A DNA stretch of 64,000 bases from Hydractinia symbiolongicarpus (Eukaryota > Cnidaria > Hydrozoa > Anthoathecata > Hydractiniidae): assembly GCF_029227915.1 (NCBI RefSeq), contig NC_079887.1, positions 19,279,650-19,343,649 on the forward strand, written 5' to 3'. Below, in pieces: positions 31,455 to 41,302 of the stretch. The position numbers were made by a program, and so were the translations under genes. The notes below the pieces were generated by a model that was not told the origin of the DNA, did not search any database, and saw only the letters and a program-made list of their open reading frames with translations. The number at the start of each line of letters is the position of its first letter. Position 1 is the first letter of the stretch.

Positions 31455-31522
31455 TTATTTAAAAACAAATTCCATATAAATAAATAAGTGCATTCGGAAC
31501 TACATTGGATCCCTACGCAGAA

Positions 31523-31737
31523 ATGAAACAGCTCTTCGGGATCAAGGGACGCCGTCAACGAGTTCAGATTAGTAACATACCCTCTACAATCAACCAGAAT
31601 GAAGATCTATACGTGGATATGCCCTTGCGGTCTACCGGGATCTCTGGCTACCAAAATTTGATAGGGACAACAACCTAATTTTGGAGGGGATCAACCCCAA
31701 TGATGGTACTATAAGGGCCTTACAGATCAAAGCTACT
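31523..31737 (+). pseudogene. Major capsid protein N-terminal fragment of element B
   Basis: The first part reads KQLFGIKGRRQRVQISNIPS and is the probable capsid N-terminus missing from element A. From about 31636 the sequence is clearly homologous to element A 15212-15312, with LILEGINPNDGTIRALQIKA matching the A capsid, in a different frame. Sequence between these two parts is deleted. At about 31737 the capsid homology ends and polymerase-gene homology on the opposite strand begins. An ATAAATAAATAAG run lies about 40 bp upstream. Confidence 0.75.
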
Positions 31738-33107
31738 AGCCATAATGCTTGTCCCTCGATTCAATCGTAGAAAAGCCCTGCAGACAGCTCAGGCAGAAAT
31801 GCATCCCACTTCTATTCTTCGATGTCTCCTTACCTAGGAGTCTAAATAGACTCTTGACGGCTGTGTAGTGGGCCTTTTTACCATCTGTGATAAGCAGCAG
31901 ATTCACCTGCCTGTTACGCTTAATGTTGTGCCCGGATCGCCACAGGATGTTGATCTTCTTTTCCGTCACGTACAAGACGTTTACTGTGATGTCCGTGTTG
32001 TTCTTCTCAAACCCGGATATATCCTTAATGGTTTTTGGGGACTCTATATCCTGCCAATTGTAGAGAGGAACGTAGGGTCTCAGCTTAGATATCCTTTGCA
32101 TGTCTTTTCCAATCTCTGCATGGTGTAGGGATACTATGACACCCCACTTGAAACATGCTTCGTCCTCATTTTTTGGGGTTGATGATGGCCCTTTTCGAGG
32201 CTATCCATTTGGGTATGTACGAGGAACCCCTTGTTAGCCGCAGTTTATGGAAATCTACATCTAGGTGTAGAATTCTATCAATAGTAAATCTACTTTGGGA
32301 TAATGCCGGATTTTCAACCTGGGTCTTGATTTCAGCAAACATCCTGTCAACCATATCGTCTACATCGCTGCCTTGGAAAATTTCTGCCATCTTGCTGTTA
32401 AAGGCTTTCTTCACCTCGATGTACTCGTCGTTAGCCTCCTCCGAGACTGGCACGATCTTCTCCCACATTATCTATAGGGACAGCTGTACCTTTGCCGAGT
32501 TCATCTCTCTTACCTGCTTCTCGATCAAAGTTTTCACGTTGGGTCGCACCATCTCTATATACCCGTCAACGTCAGCCTTTTCTACACCAAAAATGCGGAA
32601 ACTTCAAAATGTCTTGTGCAGCGCGTGCCTATGTTCCTGAGGCGTAAAATCTTGCCCTGGCTGATCATATAGATTTTGAATATCATTGAGGTAGTCTTCT
32701 TCAGCCTCTATTTCCACTTTATCATGAAGCGTAGGTCTCGCCATGATGTTAGTCGCACTATCATAGAGATTTATAACGTTACATTTGAAAACCGCATAGG
32801 TTCTCTTAACTCCCTCTTTTATAGGCTTAGGAACAGCGTCCACTAACCAGTTGTACCATCCTCGCATCTTGGTTTTCACGATCGAACGATTTTTTGACAT
32901 CTCCTGTTTTTCAATTACATCCATGGCCTCCGGTGTTGGTATTATTGTCACAGGGCTGACTGGTTTTCGTTGTCCAGCCCTTCTAGGTGGTCTCTATGGT
33001 ACATCCTCCAGCAAAGAAACCAATCCAGCCTTGCGTAGCCTGTAGTAACCAGTCAGCCCACGGCTTTTCGCGATATTACGTAATTCTTTTACAGTGTGCG
33101 TGTTCAT
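31738..33107 (-). pseudogene. Polymerase B N-terminal half, second copy, truncated
   Basis: From ATG 33107 (AATAAAGATG) the frame encodes the SAP/Rho_N-like module (KSRGLTGYYRLRKAGLVSLL). It continues in pieces at 32604-32951 (KMRGWYNWLVDAVPKPIKEG), 32166-32468 (SRFTIDRILHLDVDFHKLRL) and 31736-32101, ending in a C2H2-like finger (FCLSCLQGFSTIESRDKHY). It corresponds to element A 25300-26638, and the polymerase core is absent. Stops and frameshifts separate the pieces. It converges on the capsid fragment at a deletion junction. Confidence 0.8.
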
Positions 33108-33164
33108 CTTTATTAAATGAATTTTCGATTGTCAGTGAATTTCATGAGAAAAAAAAAATTAGCG

Positions 33165-33413
33165 CAGTTATGTGCTCAGGACCTGTTGATCATCTGCGCA
33201 TGCGTTGATTTTTGTTGATATCAACAGTGTGTGGGGGAATTTACCTTCATGTGCGCTAGAACTATTTTTACTCATTTGCTGCATTATTTAATGTGCATGG
33301 ATCAACACAGCATGCTAGAGACTTTATCTTGATGTGCATGAATAAACATAGCATGATAGGGACTTTACCTTGATGTGCATGAATAAACACAGCATGATAG
33401 GGACTTGTATTGG
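33165..33413 (-). repeat. Right terminal inverted repeat of element B with 41-bp tandem units
   Basis: The inner part (33194-33273) is the inverted counterpart of the left terminus. The outer part consists of three 41-bp units at 33291-33331, 33332-33372 and 33373-33413, each starting ATGTGCATG and containing AGCATG(A/C)TAG. Only about half a unit is present at the left end. The exact terminus and target duplication could not be fixed. Confidence 0.75.
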
Positions 33414-33499
33414 ATGATCAAGGATTTGTTGTGTTTGACTGGGCGTGCGCGTGTGCGCGATGTGCGTTGCGCCAGAAGAAACATTTATCTATCTCTGCC

Positions 33500-34490
33500 T
33501 TTTACTACCTAATAAGGGCCTTGCGCTAGAAACACGTAGTTCCACGACCTCAGGCAGGTTATCATTGGTCTAGTCCTTCCAATCTAAATAGACTAAGACA
33601 TTCCAAGTCGTTTTCTACCACGTTCCAAGTTCTTTTCCCTGGTGCCGCGGCCTTACAACACCGTCAACTACGTGCACAGGCTTCTAAAGGCTGTAATATA
33701 GACTTTAAAAAAAGACCTTACACGTAAATTACGTGTTTCCACTACTCCAGGAAGGTCACCATTGGTCTAGTCCTGCCAGTCTCAATAGACTACGACGTCC
33801 CAAGTCGTTTTTCTTGGCGGCAAGGCGTTAGAACACCGTCAACTACGTGCACAGGCCTCTAAAGGCCTTTCAATTTAAAGTCGTGTTTCTATGACCCCAG
33901 GCAGGTTACCATTAGTCTAGTCTTTCCGGTCTCAATAGACTACGACGTTCCAAGTCGTTTTCCTTGGCAGGAGAGCCTTAGAACACCGTCAACAACGTGC
34001 ACAGGCCTCTAAACGCTGTAATAAAGGCCTTAATAAAGGCCATAATAAAGCATGTGCTTCCACGACCCGAGGAAGGTTACCATTTGTCTAGTCCTTCCAA
34101 ACTCAAAGAACTACGAAGTCCCAAATCGTTTTCCTTGGCGTTATGACCTTAGAACATCGTTAGCAACATGCACAGTACTGTAAGGGCTGTATTACGGCCT
34201 TTCACTTCCTAATAAAAGCCTTACACTTAAAACACCTGTTTCCACGATATCAGGCACGTTACCATTAGACTATTCCTTCCGGTCTCAATAGAGTACGACG
34301 TTCCAAGTCGTTCTCATTGGCGCCAGGGCCTTACAACAACGTTAACTACGTGCACAGGCCTCTAAAGGCTGTACTATAGCCTTTTGCAGCTAAGTAAGGT
34401 GGAGTCACGTGTTTTAAGTGTAAGGCCTTTATTAGGTAGTAAAAGGCCGTATTACAGCCCTTAGAGGCTTGTGCACGTTGCGTCGCGTTG
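33500..34490 (-). repeat. Diverged satellite monomers in inverted orientation
   Basis: Reverse complements of the 182-bp satellite are recognisable, for example CATTGGTCTAGTCCTTCC near 33563 and related copies near 33760, 33910, 34081 and 34263, plus the AACACCGTCAACTACGTGCA block in each. Spacing varies from about 150 to 197 bp and similarity is clearly lower than within the left array. The last monomer (about 34400-34485) flips to plus orientation, forming a large imperfect palindrome with 34347-34398. Confidence 0.85.
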
Positions 34491-34499
34491 CATTTTTAG

Positions 34500-36760
34500 C
34501 CTTACAATAACAAGAGAGTTCCTGTCAATCTTTCAGTGAATGAGTGGTCTGCTCTCCTCTCCTTGAGTAAGAGATTTAATCTAGTTATTAAAAAACCTGA
34601 CAAGGGGAATTCTGTTGTTATCGTAGATAAATCTGGCTATGTCACCAAAATTAAGGAGCCACCAGTGAAACTAGCAAGTTTATCAGTATTGCAGTTCCAC
34701 CTGATAAAGAGCTCAACTCTATACTCAGTCAAGAACGCAAGGTTAAGTCTGTTTTAAAAGATATTTTAGATCGTGGTAAAATTGATAAAGCTGTTTTTGA
34801 TAAATTATGTTCTACTGGATCAAGATTTGGTATTTTATATGGACTAGGAAAGGCTCACAAACATTGTGTAATGGTTCACCTCCTTTTCGACCCATTCTTT
34901 CAGCGATCAATACGCCCACTTATAATATGGCTAAGTATCTCGTTCCTCTTTTAGCACCTTTAACGACTAACGAGTATTCCGTTAAAAATTCTTTTACTTT
35001 CGCCGAAGAAATTAGCAAACAAAACACCAATCTCTTTTTGGCCAGTTTTGATGTTAAATTTCTATTCACCAACATTCCTTTAGAAGAAACCATTAACATA
35101 CGTTGTGAAGATCTTTTTACAGATTGCGATGCCATTAACCATTTGAACGAAAATGATGTCTATAAGTTGTTATCTATTGCCACTACTTTATTCGGAGAAA
35201 CTTTCGCGAGAGAAACTTTCGCGAATTTCGCGTTTTTGGCCTTTTTCGCGAAACTTTGTCTCGCGAAACTTTGAAAAATGGCCATTCGCGAAAGTTTATT
35301 CAGTACAAACTTTCTAAGTTGTCGATTCGCAAAAGTTTCTCCACTAAAATTTAAAAGAAATTTGCTGGTTTTAAAAGTTATTTCTTGACTCGCCCTCACT
35401 TGGCTCGCCCTTCCGATAAAAAAAAGAGACAACTGGCGATGGGAACGAGATTGGAATAAACTTAGAAATAGGCAAAAGCGATGATGCTTCAAATGCATAT
35501 GTATGGCTTATAACCGAGTTACTGGCAAAAAGGCGATGACGACGATGCGTGGGAGCCGGAAGAAGACGAGCCTAGAAATGTGTTTGATCTGTTTTGTGAT
35601 TTTGACGAGCCAGTTTGTAAATAGAAGTTTTTACATACCATTAGAAAGAAAATTACATCGTTAAAAAACACTTTTCTATCATAAGAAATATAGGCCACTT
35701 TTTTATAAGAACATAAAAAAAATCACGAATCGCGAAAGTTTATCTCGCCAAAACTATCCAATTTCAGATTTTGCGAAAGTTTATCTCGCGGGAATTTTTT
35801 AATTTGTAGATTCGCGAAAATTTATCCAAAAAATTTCGCGAGCTTTTGGACTCGCGAAAGTTTCTCCCGCGAAAGTTTCTCCAAATAACTTTTTTTTTTT
35901 TGATGGGGGTTATCCCCTGGTTCATGGAGTAGCCATGGGTTCGCCTCTCGGTCCGAGCCTTGCCAATGCTTTTCCTTGTCATTATGAAAACATCTGGCTT
36001 GATAACTGTCCATTGGAATTCAAACCTGCCTATTATAGAAAATATGTTGATGCGTTTTCTTTGCTTATTCACCTGAACATGTGCAGTTATTTCAGAATTA
36101 TCTGAATAATCAACATGCCAACATTTCTTTTACTTCTGAAACTGAATAAGTGACACTCTTTCGTTTCTTGATGTCAAGGTTAGTTTTACTAATAATTTCT
36201 TTATTACTTCAGTTTATAGAAAACCTACTTTTAGTGGTATCTACTCTAATTTTAACAGTTTCGTACCTAACGAATATGAACGTGGTCTAGTTGATACATT
36301 GATTTTACGTATTTTTTCTATAGTCTATAATTTTGGATTATTTTTTATAGAGCTTATGAAACTCAAAAACATCTGATCAAAGAATGAATATCGGAGTTAT
36401 TTTTGTTGACAAATGTATTAAACATTTTTTAAATAGACTACACATATCGAAAAATCTAGCGTGTGAGTCAGATAAAATAGTGTTACGAATATTTTTACCT
36501 TTAAGTGTAGTAGCTGCAATGCTTCTTATTACGGAAAGGCCTGTCGACATTTGAAAGTCAGAGCGTCAGAACATATGGGCGTGACCTCCTTAACGGGTAA
36601 ACCTGTTAAGACTGCTCAGCCTACAGCAGTTAAGGAGCATTTACTTTTTTTGTGTACCATCTCGTTCCCTTGATGATTTTACGGTCATTACATCTGCACG
36701 TAATAATTTCTTATTAGAATTAAGAGATTTTAATGATATATAAAGACAAACCTGTTCTTA
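34500..36760 (+). pseudogene. Penelope-like retroelement pseudogene, split by a MITE
   Basis: Reverse-transcriptase pieces lie in order: FNLVIKKPDKGNSVVIVDKS (34565), PFRPILSAINTPTYNMAKYL and FLASFDVKFLFTNIP, which is motif A (34885-35090). After the insert at 35194-35882 come VHGVAMGSPLGPSLANAF, which is motif B, and YYRKYVDAF, a motif C that has lost its second Asp. A GIY-YIG-like remnant (CSSCNASYYGKACRHLKVRA then SEHMG) is near 36520-36590. The order of RT then GIY-YIG is that of Penelope-like elements. Frameshifts are frequent. Confidence 0.75.
35194..35882. mobile_element. MITE-like insertion with 31-bp terminal inverted repeats
   Basis: The 31 bases at 35194-35224 (starting GGAGAAACTTTCGCG) match the reverse complement of 35852-35882 with one mismatch. 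Similarity may extend a further 6-7 bases outward. The interior is rich in TTCGCGAAAGTTT-type repeats and holds no credible gene. It interrupts the reverse transcriptase between motifs A and B. A clear target duplication was not seen. Confidence 0.8.
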
Positions 36761-39640
36761 ACAAAAACATATCATGATCTCCTTTGTACCTTTTTGATAA
36801 GTTTCAATCTCTGGGAATACTGCGTATGCGGATTCTGAAAATTGAATCTTTTCGTGATTTCACCATATTTGGTCAAAACAACTTATTTTATTGTATTACT
36901 TGATTGTAACGTTTTATATAAAATTTGGTAAAAAATTGATACGGCTGTACATTGAAAATGGTAGAAGTTCTACCCAAAGCTCTAAGAAAAAAAGAATGTG
37001 ACGATGAATCCTGTGGGATTTTTTTTACTTAAAATGTTTACGTTCTACTTTACTTGATTTATAACCCCACACTTTAATTTTTTTTGTCTAGGGTAACCCT
37101 GTTGGGAAGTCAGCCGTTAAAATTATTTCAACAAATCAAATTGTTTCGTTTTTATCACGGACGTAAACAAATTAAACACGTGGTCTTCTTTCTAGCAAAA
37201 CGAATATACGCGACTTCAAAGAAAATTTTGGCGACCTTAAGAATAAATGAACACATCCACAGCTTTGCCTGTTACAGACGGACGGAAGTAGCCTATCAAT
37301 ATAAGGTGATAGATATTTAAGACTATAAAGACATTACTACTTGTACATTTTTTAGCAAAATGTTAAAATGACAAGGCATAATGCGAAGTTCTTCCTATGT
37401 AGTCTATTTTCCATGACACACTTCCGTTATGACTATTCCAATAAATCTTTTAATGCTTCAGACATTGATACTGCATTATCTGTATGCCGGAGATTTCTTA
37501 TTGAAGCTATTGGCAAAATATTAACTAACAAGGGAGAACGCATTATAAAGAAGTTCACATCTGAATAGTCACACGCGAATTGAAACATGAGCATAAATAA
37601 TGAAACAAAGAAACTTTTAGACAAAAAGGAAAACCGTAGTGCCTAGATGCATAATTTTTCTCAAACATAAAATTAACTGAAAATTGGAAATAATCATCTG
37701 TTCTCAAGTTATAATTCATCTATAAAAATGAAACAGATTTTAAGTAAATGTTTTGAAACCAGAGTTTTGCCGCATGTGGGACCAAATGAAATTTGTAAAT
37801 AATGATCTGTTCTAACATTTTAGTCCATTATAGAAAAATGTAATGGTACTTTTTTAAGAAACACTTATTCATAAGTAAGTTAGTGCAAAAAATCATTAAA
37901 ATCTAATGAATGAATCCTGAGATAGCTGTGAGGAACGTAGATAAGGATGCAAAAATCTTTTGGCTAATTTTGGCACGTCTCATGTTGGTTGCCTATCATA
38001 AGGGACCAACTGGAATTTGTAGATAATGATCTATACTAACATTCTAAACCTTTCACTTTCTAGAATTTATTGATAATTAAATTCCCTTTAAAAAATCCAA
38101 AAAATATAATGAACGAATCCGAAGAAAAGCTGTGCCCAACGTAGATAAGGATGCAAAAAACCAACGAAAACGAAACCAAATGTACGAACAGAGAAAATTC
38201 AAAAACCCTATTTTTTTAGTTCTAGTTCCCAGCGTTATGAGAGGTCTGATACAACTGCGGCTGACTCGTTAAGAATAACTTTAATCTCTTCGCAGATCTT
38301 GTTTTTCCCAATCTGTACAAGGATTTTTGCGAAACTCCCACACTGATCCGGATGGTTTATAAACGAAACCATCTCCGTTCTTTTTCTCCAAGATAGCTTG
38401 CAACACTTTCGCCTAAAAAATAAAAGTTGATCTATAAGATTTTACCTCTCCCTCGTCCCCAGGTTTTTTTTGCCTTCTTAATATAAGATATGACGTCGAA
38501 AAATACCCTGGTATCGTTGACCGGATATTGAAATATTATTGGCTTTTACTTTTTCGCAAAATTATTACGACTTTCTCACTTTGTTAGATTTATTAAAATA
38601 TCCCTGACTAGTTCACGGTGTCTAGTGTCAATGAGATATCCCTGAATTTCAAACTACCTTAACCGTATTCATGCAGGGGCAGGTAAAATCAACGTAAATT
38701 CGAAGATTACTAATTATCCATGAAGCAAGACTTCTACAATTAAACCAATCATAAAAGCTTTTGGTCTATATTATAAACTTTATTTCCAATTAATTTATGA
38801 ACCGTAACTCCACTAAAGATTTATCTTGATAACAGAGAAGTATATACTTCTTTTTCATCCCAAATATATACTTAAAGCAGGCTGTTATAATCTGAAGCTG
38901 TCTACATATATCCACAAATTATTCTGCCCTTCTCTTCACTCCCTTGTTTTTTGCCATAGGATTCATAACGCCACAAAAATAAAAACTTTTTCCATATACT
39001 GGATTTGAAATCTAAACAATGAACTAAGTTCAGCAAACAAAAGTTCTATTCAGGAAGTACTTGCTAGCTAGCTAAACTATATTAAGGTGGTTCCCTACCA
39101 GATTGGCTAAATCGGTCAATATTTATCAGCATGAGGTGATCTTTGGAAATCTTATCACAAATGTCAAAAATTAGAAATTTTTCAAAAAAAATTATAATTA
39201 AATTAATTATGTGCATAATTAATAAGCCCAGACCAGATCCATTTTCCACATCTACATACAAAGATAATTATAGGCGACATGGGCATCATGATTATAAACA
39301 TTTCCTAAAAATTTTAAGACAAACAAATAATCTGTTCAAATTTTATTCACCGCAGAAGTTCAAAATCTAAGTGTTTTCAAAGAAAATGAGATAACGTAAA
39401 AATAAGCAATATATAAATATTGAGTAATATGGATTACTGTAAAGTGACTGAACTCATAAATATCTCAGAAGCCCCCAGCTTCATAAACCTTGCCCTCCTT
39501 TTCTTTATTATTATCAGACCAGTTCTTTCGTACAGCACGTTAATTCTTACGTTGCCTATTTACCGGGGACGAAGATTTCCTGCAAATAGTGAGTGTGTCG
39601 TTCAAAACTTTATCGTTTTGCAAAGATTGTAAGTGTCCTA
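36761..39640. other. Intergenic, no gene recognised
   Basis: AT-rich sequence with only short reading frames lacking coding character. It contains a diverged tandem duplication at 37778-38160, listed separately. Confidence 0.6.
37778..38160. repeat. Diverged tandem repeat, about 224-bp unit
   Basis: The block beginning GGGACCAA and ending GTAGATAAGGATGCAAAAA occurs at 37778-37954 and again at 38002-38160. Shared internal stretches include AATTTGTA(A/G)ATAATGATCT and AATGAA(T/C)GAATCC. A weaker third copy may begin near 37655. Confidence 0.7.
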
Positions 39641-40195
39641 CTACAAGTCCTGCTTTTTCCATGACCAATTTTCAATTCCAGTTTTTCCTTTATTAAATTC
39701 AATTATTCCAGAATTCACACCAATTTCAAGAGTTTTTCTTGTTACGTATACACGCTTCGGGCAACGTGTCCAGACAATACCATTGAAAGACTCATTATCT
39801 GTAGGTTTATTAGCAGCGCCAGTTGCAAGGTGTAAAGCTTGAGCTGCTTTGTTCATACTTTCTTCAGCTACCTGGGCATAGGGTGGGTGGATTAAATTCA
39901 GAATTTTTTCGTATCCGTACTTATTGAATGGTGGTGGCATATTCTTATGACGAGAAAAATTTACAATTGAGGAATGTCTGAGTCCAAGTTCTCGAAAACA
40001 TATCGCTGTTCTAACGTTGATATCAAAAGAAGACATATCACTTTTGGGGTCAACCCTTTTACTGGGAAAATTTTTTTTAGTGTTTCCACATGAACAATTG
40101 ACAATGATTAATTGTGATAGTCCTTGTTTCTTTATTGGGTCAGCGACTAACGAACGCGTCCCATAATTTTCACAATCCGTACACGGTTTATTCAT
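39641..40195 (-). pseudogene. Mutator-like transposase-domain fragment
   Basis: The open frame of 184 codons contains a CTDCENYGT-type zinc motif and CSCG. It continues with INVRTAICFRELGLRHSSIV, then NMPPPFNKYGYEKILNLIHP and ESMNKAAQALHLATGAANK. This order resembles the N-terminal part of the Mutator-like transposase domain found in multicopy animal proteins. It ends before the catalytic core would be expected (SFNGIVWTRCPKRVYVTRK), so it is a fragment. The assignment is from pattern memory only. Confidence 0.5.
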
Positions 40196-40744
40196 AAGTT
40201 CACCAATTTTAACTAAAATATCACTGTTAAGGATAAAGTTAAAACTCTTGCTGGGATCTTCATCAACAGGTGGGACACCAGTGTCGTTATTTTAAGGCTG
40301 AGTGGAGTAGAGTGGATCGTTCCATAATGCGGATATTTTGGAAAGTTCGGCTAACGCATTTTCGTATTTCGTTACTCGGCCTACATCCCCAAACTAAAGC
40401 TTTTGCAGCCAGCCTACCAACTGCAGAGTACTGAGCAAATGATGCTGTTTGCCGATTTAGGAAAGAACTGAAAACGGACAATTTCCCAAATATTTTATGG
40501 TTGTAGGTATGGGTTCACCATATCAGCCCAAATAAAGTTAGCACAAAACGACGAAAATTTCTGGTGACATTTTCTGAGATGAAAACCTCGGCCGACTTTG
40601 CATAGCCAATAAAGCAGCTACTTTTTGTGTTTCCTGGTGCACTTTTGTTCATGCTTCACTTTTTATCCAGGTGTGTACATCACCCTCATTATATATTATA
40701 CAGCCCTTTCCCCTTTATTTTTTTCATAATAAAAATATCCCCCA
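40196..40744. other. Intergenic, no gene recognised
   Basis: Short reading frames only; no motif or repeat structure stood out between the Mutator-like fragment and the inverted repeat at 40745. Confidence 0.5.
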
Positions 40745-40818
40745 AAATTAATATAAAGCTGAAACTTGGTACAGAGGTAGGTTATAGTGTTAGGATTCAC
40801 AGGAAAAAAACCTCCATT
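40745..40818 (+). repeat. Left inverted repeat of the 4.8-kb transposon
   Basis: Pairs with 45512-45584; about 92% identical by eye. The outer boundary is set where the match ends. Confidence 0.85.
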
Positions 40819-41302
40819 GACTGAGTCCAGACAACTCCCAAAATTGGGCAAAATTCATAATGGCGGATTTGGGTTTTGGTCAAAAATTCGCTTTTTCAAC
40901 ATATTATCATGTTATACATCGTAGGAAAGGAAATTCATGCTGAGTAACATTTCAGCACAGACTGGCCTTAATCACTTATATTTTGAGAGGCCTCGACTAC
41001 AGTAGGTATTTTTTAATCATGATGAAGTGTTTCTTTTTTATAGCGCAACTATGTATACTTCGAATAGTAGCAGTAGTATTTCGAATAAAGTATAGAATAT
41101 TGGTCGAATTAGCATGCTATGTAATGCCATCATAGTAGATAAGAATTAGAAACAAGAAGAAAGAGTTTGTTCGGTGTTAATGTTTGTCTGATAATGATTT
41201 TTTTTTAATTATATTTTGAGATTATTTGATCAACAATAACTTAATATATTTTCAGAAGTAAATACATTACATGACAATAAATAATTTGTGAATTGTGGTG
41301 AA

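Larger units (their letters stand above)
26726..33413. mobile_element. Maverick/Polinton element B, internally deleted
   Basis: The unit is bounded by inverted repeats. The 23-bp run at 26753-26775 is the exact reverse complement of 33251-33273, and the 20-bp run at 26815-26834 is the exact reverse complement of 33194-33213. The outer GTAAAGTCCCTATCAT also recurs inverted at both ends. Gene order is a Cys-rich membrane protein, a DNA-binding-like protein, a membrane protein, a jelly-roll-like protein, a capsid-associated protein, a membrane protein, a coiled-coil protein, the capsid N-terminus, and then, across a deletion junction at about 31737, the polymerase N-terminal half. Everything that in element A lies between mid-capsid and the polymerase core is gone, so this copy is non-autonomous. 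Confidence 0.85.
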
